Shown here: piece by piece, positions 33,775 to 43,021 of the stretch
Position numbering within the stretch: position 1 is the stretch's first letter
How the letters are laid out: each line of letters opens with the position of its first letter
Source: FACHB-T130 sp042747725
GTDB taxonomy: Bacteria; Cyanobacteriota; Cyanobacteriia; Cyanobacteriales; FACHB-T130
Reading direction: 5' to 3'
Length of the DNA: 64,000 bases
Assembly: GCF_042747725.1 (NCBI RefSeq)
Contig: NZ_JBHZGO010000113.1
Location: 22,365 to 86,364, forward strand
Notes under the pieces: generated by a model
Told to the model about the DNA's origin: nothing
The model's input: the letters and a program-made list of their open reading frames with translations, nothing else
Database searches by the model: none
Program-made: the position numbers and the translations under genes

Positions 33775-34437
33775 TTATCGCTTAACCGCTAAGGTCAATC
33801 CATCTGCTATGGGAACAAGACTCAGAGAAACCCGTTCATCATGGTGTAATTTTTGATTAAAAGCTCGAATTGCCTGGGTGCTGTTATCCTGAACTTGAGG
33901 ATCGGCAACTCGTCCACTCCACAAAACATTATCAATTGCAATCAAGCCACCGGGACGAAGTAGCTGGAGCGATCGCTCATAATACCCGTCATAATTGCCC
34001 TTATCGGCATCAATGAAGGCAAAGTCAAACGGTTCTGCTTGTCCTTGTGCCAACAATTGATCTAGCGTTTCCAGCGCCGGTGCTAATCGCAGATCGATCT
34101 TGTCCGCCACGCCAGCTTCCTGCCAATAGCGCCGCGCTACCGAGGTGAACTCTTCACTGACATCGCAAGCAATAATCTTGCCATCTGGGGGAAGTGCCAA
34201 AGCCACGCACAAAGAACTGTAGCCAGTAAAGACACCCACTTCCAGCGTTTTCTTTGCCCCCATTAGCTGAACCAACAGCGCCATAAATTGCCCTTGTTCT
34301 GGGGAAATCTGCATCATTGCGTAGGGATGATTTGCAGTTTCTTCCCGCAGACGGCGCAGAATCTCTGGTTCTCGCAACGATGAAGAAAGTAGGTAATCGT
34401 AAAGCTGGTCATCTAAGCCAAGGGTCTTTTTTGACAT
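33775..34437 (-). CDS. SAM-dependent O-methyltransferase (caffeoyl-CoA type)
   Basis: 220 residues from ATG 34437; the frame extends to 34464 with a Ser-rich leader that looks spurious. The class I methyltransferase motif is LEVGVFTGYSSLCVALAL, the acidic end of strand 2 is IACDVSEEF, and the metal-binding aspartates are FIDADKGNYDGYYE and IAIDNVLW. This is the cation-dependent catechol/caffeoyl-CoA O-methyltransferase group, common in cyanobacteria. The natural substrate is unknown. It is divergent from a small lipoprotein gene at 34524 with 86 bp between starts. Confidence 0.9.
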   Translation of the reverse strand: MSKKTLGLDDQLYDYLLSSSLREPEILRRLREETANHPYAMMQISPEQGQFMALLVQLMGAKKTLEVGVFTGYSSLCVALALPPDGKIIACDVSEEFTSVARRYWQEAGVADKIDLRLAPALETLDQLLAQGQAEPFDFAFIDADKGNYDGYYERSLQLLRPGGLIAIDNVLWSGRVADPQVQDNSTQAIRAFNQKLHHDERVSLSLVPIADGLTLAVKR

Positions 34438-34523
34438 GATGGATTTAGAACTCGAAGAACGCACACAGCCTATCCTATCGTTCCGGCTGCGATCCGTAGG
34501 AAATAGAGGAGAAGTTAAACGCT

Positions 34524-34931
34524 ATGCTGCGAATTATTTTGATAGTGATTTTGCTGGGACTGCTGACAGCTTGCGGCGTTGGTGTAGCAGCACCAAGTGG
34601 TCAACTGGTGCAGAAAGCGATCGCGCTTCAAGTCAGTCAAACCCAAAAGCAGCTGAGTCAGCAGTTATTCCAGCAACCCTCCAGCTTTGAAATCGCTCAA
34701 ATACGAGTTACTCACGAGGAACCTTTATTGATTCAAAAGTTACCCGCCTACCACATCCAAGGCACCTACAACTTTACCCTGCAACGTCCCAGCCATCAGA
34801 TAACTCAACAACAAAACCACTTTGATGTCTACTTGCAACGCCAAATCGAAGGCAAAACTTGGCGTCTGGCGATTCCTCGATCTACTAGCACAAACACTGA
34901 ACCGACTTGGCGCACTTGGTTGATTCAATAA
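34524..34931 (+). CDS. Small lipoprotein, 135 residues
   Basis: A short signal peptide ends in the lipobox LLTAC, giving C17 as the lipidated residue. GAGGAG lies 14 bases before the ATG. The mature part is Gln-rich (SQTQKQLSQQLFQQ) and then beta-like, with PAYHIQGTYNFTLQRPS and WRLAIPRSTS. The family is not recognised; similar short lipoproteins with this HIQGTYNFTL core seem to occur in other cyanobacteria, from memory only. No functional clue from neighbours. Confidence 0.75.
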   Translation: MLRIILIVILLGLLTACGVGVAAPSGQLVQKAIALQVSQTQKQLSQQLFQQPSSFEIAQIRVTHEEPLLIQKLPAYHIQGTYNFTLQRPSHQITQQQNHFDVYLQRQIEGKTWRLAIPRSTSTNTEPTWRTWLIQ

Positions 34932-35123
34932 ACCAATTTTGAGCCATTAATATTTAATAAATTTCTATTATCCTGTCCCATCGTTTTCTTTCTTTCCTTT
35001 GCGTTCTTTGCGTCTTTGCGGTTTAAAAATCAAGCCTCATGTGAAAGTTGCCAAACTAGCACAAATCGCTCTATTGCCACAGCTATCACCAGCCAGGATT
35101 GAGGCAATTCCTCGACAGCAGAG

Positions 35124-35903
35124 ATGACTGAGATGTATTTCAACTTTATTGGTTTCAGCGTGGGACTGGTGGTTTTGGTGCTGGTGGCTTTTGGCGTATT
35201 GCAAGGGGTAAATGTGCCAGCGGGTAACTTTATCGATTGGGTAATTGGTGCGGCGAGTTTTTGGTGGCTGCTGGTGATTGTGACAGTTCCGTGGAATATC
35301 CATTTTGACGCTAAAGAAGTCATCGCAGAAGCAGCACTGTCAACAGAAAAAGGAATTGCGATTGACGAGAAGCAAGTTAAGTATGCCAAAGTTATCGCAA
35401 ATCGGTCATTTTGGGTAGCGATCGCCCTCCATTTTCTCTCTGCTGCCGGTCTTTATACTCTAGCCGCAACGGGCATCAGTGCCGTTGGATACGTCAGTTC
35501 CGGTGCCGCTTTACTATTAACGGCTTTGCGTCCCGCCGTGCGAACCTACGAATATTTAGCCGCCCGCTTGTCGATGATTCGCCAAGAATTCCAGTATCCC
35601 CGCCAAGATATTTGGGAACTCCGCAATCGCTTTGATAATTTAGAGTCTGCCGTCAGGCAATTAGAAGCGCAAATGAATCCTGAAGAAGCATACTCTTTTG
35701 TCGCCACTCAACAGCGCTCATTCGATGAGACTCGCAAAGAATTAGCCCGCCTGAATGCCACAATCGAAGAACTGCGAGCCACAAACCAAGGCGATCACGA
35801 GCGCTTATCCAGAGAAGCGAAAAATGCGATCGCTCAACTTACAGCAGACGGACAATTTCTCGACCACGTCCGCGAAATTATCCGCTTTTTCAAAACCGCT
35901 TAA
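35124..35903 (+). CDS. Membrane protein with C-terminal coiled coil
   Basis: 259 residues. Two hydrophobic helices near the N terminus (FIGFSVGLVVLVLVAFGVL and FWWLLVIVTVPW) and a pair in the middle (SFWVAIALHFLSAAGLYTL, YVSSGAALLLTAL). The last 110 residues are charged and form a coiled coil (LRNRFDNLESAVRQLEAQM, TRKELARLNATIEELRA). An internal ATG at 35133 is an alternative start. I do not recognise a named family. The topology suggests a scaffold or a sensor of membrane state; that is speculation. The gene converges on the amidase across the repeat tract 35906-36476. Confidence 0.75.
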   Translation: MTEMYFNFIGFSVGLVVLVLVAFGVLQGVNVPAGNFIDWVIGAASFWWLLVIVTVPWNIHFDAKEVIAEAALSTEKGIAIDEKQVKYAKVIANRSFWVAIALHFLSAAGLYTLAATGISAVGYVSSGAALLLTALRPAVRTYEYLAARLSMIRQEFQYPRQDIWELRNRFDNLESAVRQLEAQMNPEEAYSFVATQQRSFDETRKELARLNATIEELRATNQGDHERLSREAKNAIAQLTADGQFLDHVREIIRFFKTA

Positions 35904-35905
35904 TC

Positions 35906-36010
35906 AGGACTGAGGACTGAGGACTGAGGAGTAAGGACTGAGGACTGAGGAGTAAGGACTGAGGACTGAGGAGTAAGGACTGAGGACTGAGGACTGAGGA
36001 CTGAGGACTA
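35906..36010. repeat. Tandem repeat of AGGACTGAGG units
   Basis: About five copies of a 21-bp unit AGGACTGAGGACTGAGGAGTA, collapsing to 10- and 7-bp subunits at the right end. The unit is the reverse complement of the CCTCAGTCCTCAC tract at 36340-36476, so the two tracts form a long imperfect inverted repeat. Confidence 0.9.
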
Positions 36011-36048
36011 AGTAGAAGAAAGTGAAAAGTGAAACTCTAAGAGAGTAG

Positions 36049-36339
36049 GAGCGCTGAAAGACTATCCAAAACTCCTGAAACCCTTGAAAAAGCGTAGGGA
36101 ATGGTAGAGCGATAGCGAAACCCAACAAACTGCACCAGTGCTGGGTTGAGTTCACGAAACCCAGCCTACACATCTGTTGCCTCTCCCCTCCTCAGAGCGC
36201 TGAAAGACTATCCAAAACTCCTGAAACCCTTGAAAAAGCGTAGGGAATGGTAGAGCGATAGCGAAACCCAACAAACTGCACCAGTGCTGGGTTGAGTTCA
36301 CGAAACCCAGCCTACACATCTGTTGTTGCCTCTCCCCTC

Positions 36340-36344
<5 letters not shown>
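36049..36344. repeat. Direct duplication of a 146-bp segment
   Basis: The segment starting AGCGCTGAAAGACTATCC at 36049 is repeated from 36195 with almost no change except a 3-bp TTG insertion near its end. Each copy contains a GCGATAGCGAAACCCAAC/GTGCTGGGTTGAG repeat. No coding function seen. Confidence 0.9.
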
Positions 36345-36473
<129 letters not shown>

Positions 36474-36476
<3 letters not shown>

Positions 36477-37811
36477 CAATAATCCCGCTGACTCATACAG
36501 CCTTCTGAGAGTTGCCTCAATCTTGGTGCCGTACTGCGGATCTGCCGCCCACCGTCCACTCAACTGAGAAATCAGCGGCGCGACGCCCCGCGTCACAAAG
36601 CGAAAGCGCGGATCAACCAGTTCCTGCACCAAAGGCTCCAAACTCGCGTAAGCTTTCAAGTGTTGGATATGGGCGCGGACGCCAATTCTGGCGCTGGGGA
36701 AGGTCGCGCTCTCAGAAGCACCGCCGATCGATCCCAAAGCGGCAAAATTATTTTGACTGGGCTTAATATCGCCCCCGAAGCGCAAAAAGCCGGTTTCAAC
36801 ACACATTTGACAGAAGGCAATGTCATAGTTGACGCCCTCGATTGTGGCTTCTTCCCGGTAAAGTTTGGGTAAGTCGGGAAACTGGGCAAGAGCATTCTCA
36901 TTATTGGCTTTGAGGAACATAATCAGCTGTACCTCAGAGGTATTGCCATATCCCATAATCCGGTCTAGTTGACCGGGGCAGATGGGTAAAATGGAGCGCA
37001 AAGACACGGTGCGGGTGGCGTTGTCCCAAGCAACGGAGATATTAAAGCTTCGCAGTTCGATGGCTTTGACATAGACAACACCTTGGTAGGGCACGCGGCG
37101 GACTGAGGTGTTATTTGTCAAGTCAATCGAGAGCCTGTCCACTAGGTCGATGGGAATGTAGGCGTTGCTATTGATGAGAACGCCCTTCTCCCCGTAGACC
37201 TGGTTGTTAATGTTGATATTGATGGGAGGATAGGTGGGGGAAGTGCCAGGATCGGGGCTAGGACCACCGCCTCGGCTCCAAGATGCCAATCCGTCTGCAA
37301 TTCCTAATGCGATGTCGCGGCGGCGATTCTGAATTAAGAATCGGTCATCCGGGTTAGTGAGATAGCCAACTTCCATCAGCAGGGAGGGAATGAAAGTGTC
37401 GCGGCAGAAGCTCAAACGTCCGACGCCGGTGGCGGTGTCTGGCTTGACTCCCCGGCTGGGCAGCTGGGGAACGCGGCGTAAGAGCGCCAAAAGTAGCAGT
37501 TCGGCATTCTGCTTGCGTTCCTCGTTGTTGGCAATGTAGAAGACCGTAGCGCCACGAGTCGCTGGGTTAGAATAGGCATCGGCATGGATTTCTAGCGCTA
37601 CGTCGCCGCTACGAGTGCGGGCGTTGATCCAGGAAATCGACTGCGCTGAAGTCTGGTCGTCTGGGACAGAAAGAACTTCAAAACCCCGCGATCGCAGTTC
37701 TGGTACAATCTGGTCGCGCAGCAGAATCATCTCTTGAGCCTCTGTGGTGCCACCTGCCTTTCCGCCTGGATCTCCAGCACCATGACCTGCTGAAATAAAA
37801 ATTCGTCCCAT
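36474..37811 (-). CDS. N-acetylmuramoyl-L-alanine amidase with C-terminal glucosaminidase-like domain
   Basis: 445 residues. An Amidase_3 domain covers 1-180, with the zinc histidine in FISAGHGAGDPGG, a glutamate near GGTTEAQEM, IHADAYSN and the catalytic glutamate in LLMEVGYLTNPDD. A Pro-rich linker leads to a stalk-like segment (YGEKGVLINSNAYIP) resembling copper-amine-oxidase N domains. The C-terminal part (about 300-445) carries INFAA-like SQNNFAALGSIGG and GVRAHIQHLKAY, typical of glucosaminidase folds. It would cut peptide stems from peptidoglycan and perhaps the glycan as well. There is no N-terminal signal peptide, so export or a role after lysis is unexplained. Its stop codon lies inside a low-complexity repeat. 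Confidence 0.87.
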
Positions 37812-38020
37812 CTTGAAAAATTCCCCCAGCGCTAAAAGTAATCTATATTAATCAACCACGATAAGGATTTCCGGGTGCTACGGCTAGTCCAACTTGACGC
37901 TTCTTCTTTGAGAACGGAAGAGTAAATTGTTCCAGACACATATATTAATGGGTACTAAGAAGAAGAAACTGTAAGATTTTCGGTAGGGTAGAGCTGGAAA
38001 TCATCAATTCATCCCCATAG

Positions 38021-38743
38021 ATGAACAAAATCGTTGAAGTCTTACCAGATAAAACGGCGCTGATTGAGCGATCGCTCCAAGTGTGCCTCGATCAAATTCA
38101 CTCTTGCATCGAACAGCGATCGCTCTGTACTATCGCCTTGTCCGGTGGCAGCACCCCCAAGCCGCTGTATGAAGCGATCGCTACCCAAAATCTGCCTTGG
38201 GATAAAATTCACATATTTTGGGGCGATGAACGCTACGTGCCGCCAGACCATCCCGATAGTAACCAAAGGATGGCGCGGAGTGCATGGCTGGATAAAGTAA
38301 ATATCCCAGCCGCCAACATCCACCCCATGCCCACCGATGAAGCCGATCCAGCCGTCGCAGCGGATCGGCACGAACAACACATTAAGGAGTTTTTTCAAGT
38401 TCAACCCGGTGAATTTCCAGCCATCGATCTAATTTTGTTGGGGATGGGAGACGACGGACACACGGCTTCTCTATTTCCCCACACAGAAGCATTAAATGTA
38501 CGAGATCGTCTGATTACTGTTGGCAACAAAGATGGGCAACCCCGGATCACCTTCACGGCACCCCTGATTAACCAGGCTCGCTGTGTCATATTTGTGGTTG
38601 CCGGTGCGAGTAAACGACCAGCCCTAGCTCAGGTTTTTGCCACGACATCTGACGACCAAAGCTATCCCAGTCGGTTAATCCAGCCCCAAGGAGAACTTTG
38701 GTGGCTGTTGGATGAGGCTGCGGGTCTTGAACTAAAAAGTTAA
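38021..38743 (+). CDS. pgl: 6-phosphogluconolactonase
   Basis: 240 residues. It hydrolyses 6-phosphogluconolactone, the second step of the oxidative pentose phosphate pathway, in the cytoplasm. The family motifs are present: LSGGSTPKPLYEAI, HIFWGDERYVPPDHPDSN and LILLGMGDDGHTASLFPHT with the catalytic residues, and ITFTAPLINQAR near the end. Length matches the bacterial DevB/Pgl type. It stands alone, 82 bp before the FHA gene. Confident assignment. Confidence 0.94.
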   Translation: MNKIVEVLPDKTALIERSLQVCLDQIHSCIEQRSLCTIALSGGSTPKPLYEAIATQNLPWDKIHIFWGDERYVPPDHPDSNQRMARSAWLDKVNIPAANIHPMPTDEADPAVAADRHEQHIKEFFQVQPGEFPAIDLILLGMGDDGHTASLFPHTEALNVRDRLITVGNKDGQPRITFTAPLINQARCVIFVVAGASKRPALAQVFATTSDDQSYPSRLIQPQGELWWLLDEAAGLELKS

Positions 38744-38825
38744 GAAGCCTCGCTATTCAGACTATATTTGAATTTTCACCTTCCACTCCCATCTCTAGGA
38801 GGGATACAGCCTGCAAGGAGGTTTT

Positions 38826-39635
38826 ATGATTGTCTGCCCGAATTGCAATCACCAAAATCCTGATGGAGCAGCCCAGTGCGAGGCTTGCTACACCCCCTTA
38901 CCCGCCACCACCGCTTGTCCCAACTGTGGCGCACCCGTTCAAACCGACGCCACCTTCTGCGGTCAGTGTGGTTCTAACCTGCGACCGAGCAGTCCAGGTG
39001 AGGTAGGAGCATCGACAGGATTAGACCCGCTCCCCAGCGTCCCTGACTTAATGGCACCCGATCCTTTAGTGGCACCCGATCCTTTAGTGGCTAGCCCTCA
39101 ACCATCAATGCCCAGTTCTAGCCCGGACGTACCCGCTCCGGTGGCACCCGTTCCGGCTACAGTAGTCAGTCAGCCACCCGCACAGGAGGAGGAACAAGCA
39201 GAGGAACAAGCAAGCGTCAGTCCACCCCCAGCGGCGACTTCTGCTAGCAGCGCTCCACCTGCGATCGCAGCAACTTCCTCTGCTAGCTCAAAAACGCAGC
39301 TACAGCAGCAGAATGCTCGTCTTCTGCACATCCAAACGGATACGATGATTGAATTGCCAGCACAACTGTCGGTGATTCACATCGGCAAGCCAAATGACCA
39401 GATTCCACCTGATATCGATGTTTCAGGGTTCCCCAATTCGGAGATTGTTTCTCGGATTCATGCGGATATCCGCGTGGAGGGAGACGCCTTCTACATAGAA
39501 GACGTTGGGAGTGCTAATGGCACCTACATTAACCATAACCCCCTGCCTAGCGGCAATCGGCACCGTTTAAGAACAGGCGATCGCATTGGCTTAGGCAAAG
39601 GCGACAAGATGACATTCTTGTTCCAACTCTCTTAA
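38826..39635 (+). CDS. Zinc-ribbon plus FHA-domain protein
   Basis: 269 residues with a strong ribosome site (AAGGAGG, four bases before the ATG). The N terminus has two C-x2-C pairs per ribbon: CPNCNHQNPDGAAQCEAC and CPNCGAPVQTDATFCGQCG, the double-zinc-ribbon type. A long Pro/Ala/Ser-rich linker (about 50-155) follows, then an FHA domain (about 165-268) with the phosphothreonine pocket SEIVSRIHADIRVEG, EDVGSANGTYIN and GDRIGLG. It should bind a phospho-threonine partner, perhaps a Ser/Thr kinase target. A second FHA gene lies at 40101, suggesting a small FHA locus. No kinase nearby. Confidence 0.88.
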   Translation: MIVCPNCNHQNPDGAAQCEACYTPLPATTACPNCGAPVQTDATFCGQCGSNLRPSSPGEVGASTGLDPLPSVPDLMAPDPLVAPDPLVASPQPSMPSSSPDVPAPVAPVPATVVSQPPAQEEEQAEEQASVSPPPAATSASSAPPAIAATSSASSKTQLQQQNARLLHIQTDTMIELPAQLSVIHIGKPNDQIPPDIDVSGFPNSEIVSRIHADIRVEGDAFYIEDVGSANGTYINHNPLPSGNRHRLRTGDRIGLGKGDKMTFLFQLS

Positions 39636-40100
39636 TCCCAGAGGCTGTTCGATGCGATCGCAAAGCCTGAAAATCATGCTGTGTCGCCTCTTGGGGTGAG
39701 GGGTCATGGCAATTGCAGACTGTTTTTTTAAGTGATAGGCTTGAGGGAAACAATTCGGCATCGGACTCAGGTTTATGTAAATTCCATTAAATAAACCTGT
39801 AAGGATGAGAAATTGGTAATCCCGTCGAATCAATTCGGGGGATACACCGACTTAACCCCCTCATGATACGATGCGATTTGTAACACCCGTGGGTGCCTTG
39901 GAACTAAAAACGCGATCCCCAGGTGGAACGAGGTCAAAAGAGTTTAGAATTCCATCTGCCCACGTTCTACCCAAAGTTCGCGGTCTGACTCCATTCATTG
40001 GGGGATTCATCTCAATTCATTGAATGGAGGAAGTCACTTCTGTTGACAGTGTTACGAGTCCCAAGCCTAGAGGCGGAAATCTTTAGAATATGTAACATCG
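39636..40100. other. Spacer between two FHA genes
   Basis: 465 bp without a gene. The promoter of the second FHA gene should lie at the right end; ATGTAACATCG precedes the GTG start. No repeat or strong hairpin was identified. Confidence 0.45.
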
Positions 40101-40592
40101 GTGATTACCCTGACCCTGCTGCATCCTATCCAATCTATACCAGTTCAGAATTGGACTTTTGAACCCGAATCAGTAGTAATTCGGATTGGCCGGTCAACCG
40201 ATAATAATGTCATTCTTTACAGTGCTGTTGTTTCTCGCCACCACGTCGAGATCCGGCGCAGTGGTTCCGATTGGGAAGTTGTTAGTATAGGTGCCAATGG
40301 CACCTATCTTGATGGAAAACGCATCGCCCAAGTGCCAGTGGTCGATGGGATGATTATTCGCCTCGCCAGCTCCGGTCCCCAAATTCAAATTCGGATTGGC
40401 TCGGCAGAAACTAAGGCAAGGCTAAATACGGTTGCGGGTAAGCAATCGGTCGCTCGAAAGTCAGAAGAGAAATCTAAAGATAAAGAGACTTTCATAGATG
40501 CCCGTTCGCTTGAAGCCGATGACAAAAATCAACCCAATGTGAAGCTGGTAGCTGCTTCGGAAAATCTTGGTAAATCTAATAAATTACCCTAG
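40101..40592 (+). CDS. FHA-domain protein
   Basis: 163 residues from GTG 40101; the nearest upstream ATG runs straight into a stop. The FHA domain spans about 5-100, with RIGRSTDNNVILYS, VVSRHHVEIRRSG and SIGANGTYLDGKRI, so the phosphothreonine-binding arginine, serine and asparagine are all visible. The last 55 residues are Lys/Ser/Asp-rich and probably disordered. Same locus as the zinc-ribbon FHA protein. The IS607 element begins close to its 3' end without disrupting it. Confidence 0.87.
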   Translation: MITLTLLHPIQSIPVQNWTFEPESVVIRIGRSTDNNVILYSAVVSRHHVEIRRSGSDWEVVSIGANGTYLDGKRIAQVPVVDGMIIRLASSGPQIQIRIGSAETKARLNTVAGKQSVARKSEEKSKDKETFIDARSLEADDKNQPNVKLVAASENLGKSNKLP

Positions 40593-40729
40593 GGTTGCCA
40601 AGATTCTGTAGCGAGTCTTTACCATCGCAATTCAAGGGTTTGAAACTGTAACTTAATTTCTGCCCATATCTAGACAAAAACTCCTGATTGACCACATAAT
40701 AGGGTGAATCTATTGAGGAACTCTTAAAA

Positions 40730-41368
40730 ATGGACAATCAGGACGTGACTATAAGTATAGGTGATGCCTCTAAAGAATTGGGCGTATCAATTAAAACTGT
40801 TCGTAGGTGGGCAGATTCTGGGAAGCTTCGTTACGAACGCAGTCCAAGCGGACATAGAAGATTTTATTTAGCAGACATAAAACGAATTACGCCACGCGAC
40901 TTAAAGCAGTTAGATAGCCGGATAACTATCAATTACGCTCGTGTATCTAGTCACGACCAAAAGGCAGATTTAGTGCGTCAAGTACAAATTTTAGAAGCTT
41001 TTAGTAGCGCTAATGGCTGGCAGTACGAAACTATCTCTGATTTAGGCTCAGGGCTAAATTACAACCAAAAAGGCTTGCAAAAACTGCTTAAGCGAATCAT
41101 GAAAGGTGATATTGGCAGGCTTGTCTTAACTCATAAAGACCGATTGCTTAGATTTGGTTCAGAGTTAGTATTCGCTATGTGCGAAGAGTTTGAAACTGAA
41201 GTTGTAATAGTTAACAAATCAGATGAAGAGTTGACATTTGAGCAAGAACTAGTCACGGACATGATAGAACTCATTACCGTGTTCTCGGCACGTCTTTATG
41301 GTTTTCGTAGTCGCAAAAATAAAAAACTTCTTGATAATGTAGCTAAAGCTGTACAAGATTCTCAATAA
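40730..41368 (+). CDS. tnpA: IS607-family serine recombinase (TnpA)
   Basis: 212 residues. An N-terminal MerR-like helix-turn-helix, DASKELGVSIKTVRRWAD with SGHRRFYLAD, is followed by a serine-resolvase catalytic domain: INYARVSSHDQKADL, in which S73 is the likely nucleophile, then LVLTHKDRLLRFG. The C terminus SARLYGFRSRKNKKL is standard for IS607. It moves the element through a serine-linked intermediate into short GG-type targets without target duplication. No frameshift. Confidence 0.94.
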   Translation: MDNQDVTISIGDASKELGVSIKTVRRWADSGKLRYERSPSGHRRFYLADIKRITPRDLKQLDSRITINYARVSSHDQKADLVRQVQILEAFSSANGWQYETISDLGSGLNYNQKGLQKLLKRIMKGDIGRLVLTHKDRLLRFGSELVFAMCEEFETEVVIVNKSDEELTFEQELVTDMIELITVFSARLYGFRSRKNKKLLDNVAKAVQDSQ

Positions 41369-41439
41369 ATACGTTAACATTTGGGTAGATATAGGTATAT
41401 ATTAGAGAAGTCAGCCAAACATTGTCAAGGTCGTAAACA

Positions 41440-42564
41440 ATGCTCCTTTCTTTCAAGACAGCGCTAATTCCCAATAACAAACAAGTTACAGCATTCAAGA
41501 AAGCTTCTGGTGTAGCGCGTCATGCCTACAACTGGGCAAACGCTGTAATTATGGACGTTTTGAAAGTTCGCGAAACCGATAAAACAGTCAAAGTGCCATC
41601 GGCTATCGACCTTCATAATAAACTAGTCGCGGAGGTCAAGACTGTTCATGAATGGTACTACGAAACTAATAAAAATGTCCCTCAGAAAGCGCTAGCAGAT
41701 GTCCGGCAAGCATGGGATAGATGCTTTAAAAAAATGTCCCTACAACCTCGTTTTAAAAAGAAAGGTCAACGCGATTCTTTCTATTTGGAACAAGGAACCA
41801 AGGCTGTACCTAAGATTCAAAATGATGGCAAACGTGTTAAGCTCCCTTCTATCGGTTGGGTGCGATTATCGGAGCCATTACCAGTTACAGCAGTTCATAA
41901 TTGCGTTATTAGTCGCCAAGCTGACCGATGGTTTATCGCTATTAAATATGAGATAGAGCTAACAACCGTTGCCTCTGAGCGACCTACTGTCGGCGTTGAT
42001 ATCGGAATCAAGGAGTTAGCTGTTTGTTCCAATGGTAAAGTGTTCAATAATCCTAAAGCTTACCGACGTATGAGTAAACGTTTAAAGCGTTCTCAACGTC
42101 GTGTCAGCAAAAAGGTCAAAGGTTCTAAGAACCGTGTCAAGGCAGTTAGAAAACTAGCCAAGCTTCACGCCAAAGTATCAAACATCAGAAAAGATTCTAT
42201 TCATAAACTGACTCATTACCTCGCCAAAAACCACAGCGAGATACGGATAGAAGACTTGCATATTAAAGCTTTTCTGAAAAATCATAAATTAGCTGGTGCA
42301 ATAGCTGATTGTGGAATGTATGAGTTCCGTAGACAGTTAGAGTATAAAACTGAGAAGTTTTCTAGTAAATTAATCTTGGTAGACAGAATGTTTCCTAGCT
42401 CTCAGATATGCTCTAACTGTGGGAACCACCGCCACAAGATGCCATTAAAAAACCGCGTTTATATTTGTCCTGATTGTCAACATACAGAAGACCGTGATTT
42501 AAACGCTGCAAAGAATATTGACCGATGGTTTGAGGATATTTTTATCCCTGAACGGGATAGATAG
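41440..42564 (+). CDS. tnpB: TnpB RNA-guided nuclease (IS607-associated)
   Basis: 374 residues. The RuvC catalytic acids are all present: D187 in GVDIGIKEL, E271 in IRIEDLHIKAF and D353 in DRDLNAAKN. The zinc ribbon is CSNC (C324, C327) and CPDC (C343, C346). The N-terminal domain carries the Lys/Arg-rich helices expected for guide-RNA binding. TnpB proteins are ancestors of Cas12 and cut DNA using a transposon-encoded RNA taken from the element's right end. Intact residues argue that this copy is a functional nuclease. Start at ATG 41440 is 71 bp after TnpA. Confidence 0.93.
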   Translation: MLLSFKTALIPNNKQVTAFKKASGVARHAYNWANAVIMDVLKVRETDKTVKVPSAIDLHNKLVAEVKTVHEWYYETNKNVPQKALADVRQAWDRCFKKMSLQPRFKKKGQRDSFYLEQGTKAVPKIQNDGKRVKLPSIGWVRLSEPLPVTAVHNCVISRQADRWFIAIKYEIELTTVASERPTVGVDIGIKELAVCSNGKVFNNPKAYRRMSKRLKRSQRRVSKKVKGSKNRVKAVRKLAKLHAKVSNIRKDSIHKLTHYLAKNHSEIRIEDLHIKAFLKNHKLAGAIADCGMYEFRRQLEYKTEKFSSKLILVDRMFPSSQICSNCGNHRHKMPLKNRVYICPDCQHTEDRDLNAAKNIDRWFEDIFIPERDR

Positions 42565-42690
42565 GTAAGCTCTACCGAGATAGCCTGCGGAGTGGCCAAA
42601 CCTCTTAGAAGTCATTCTAAGACCACGATGAAACAGGAAGATAACACCAAAACTACTTTTGTCCAGCTAAGTCTAGATTTAGGTAGTTTT
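42480..42690 (+). ncRNA. Probable right-end element RNA (omega/reRNA) of TnpB
   Basis: The 3' end of tnpB and the following 125 bp carry conserved-looking structure: the hairpin TTAGAA-GTCA-TTCTAA (about 42606-42621) and a longer stem AAAACTAC...GTAGTTTT (about 42651-42692), with AAACAGGAAG between. TnpB guide RNAs are known to span this position, with the guide lying beyond the element's right end. Ends are estimates; expression cannot be judged. Confidence 0.55.
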
Positions 42691-42816
42691 GGGTAGGTTT
42701 ATCAGAGCGGTTGTGTGCGGTATATCTGTAGGGGCATGGCAATCAAAAAGCCCGTACCCAGTGGATATGGTCAAAACGTTAGAGCCGCGATAGATTCCAC
42801 CTAACTAAGAAACGTT

Positions 42817-42909
42817 CAGGGCTTACGCAAAGCTTATACATATAGCGTTCTTGTCGGTTCAATCCCCCTGTGGTTGCCCTTACTATGTGGTGATGTGCGG
42901 CGAGTCCTG
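42817..42909. mobile_element. MITE copy C (93 bp) with 5-bp target duplication
   Basis: Starts CAGGGCTTACGCAAAGC and ends GGCGAGTCCTG. The duplication ACGTT is perfect (42812-42816 and 42910-42914). Same orientation as copy B. It lies between the IS607 element and tRNA-Leu. Confidence 0.92.
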
Positions 42910-43021
42910 ACGTTATCAACGGTATTGAGAAGAGCAATAACCGAAAATGCCAGTACAATGCCTATCTCTCAGACAGCAACGGATTGCCGAGCTGGAGATA
43001 GCATTGTGGCTTAAATTGAGA

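Larger units (their letters stand above)
40640..42700 (+). mobile_element. IS607-family element (serine recombinase + TnpB)
   Basis: Two plus-strand genes in the standard IS607 order, a MerR-fused serine recombinase then TnpB, with 71 bp between them. Element ends are approximate: IS607 elements lack inverted repeats and target duplications, and no empty-site sequence is available here. The right end probably follows the structured region at 42560-42690. Both genes are open, so the element may be active. Confidence 0.8.

Noticed and set aside
36512..36901. Frames opposite and in other registers of the amidase gene
   Set aside because: They are shadows of a clearly conserved amidase/glucosaminidase reading frame.
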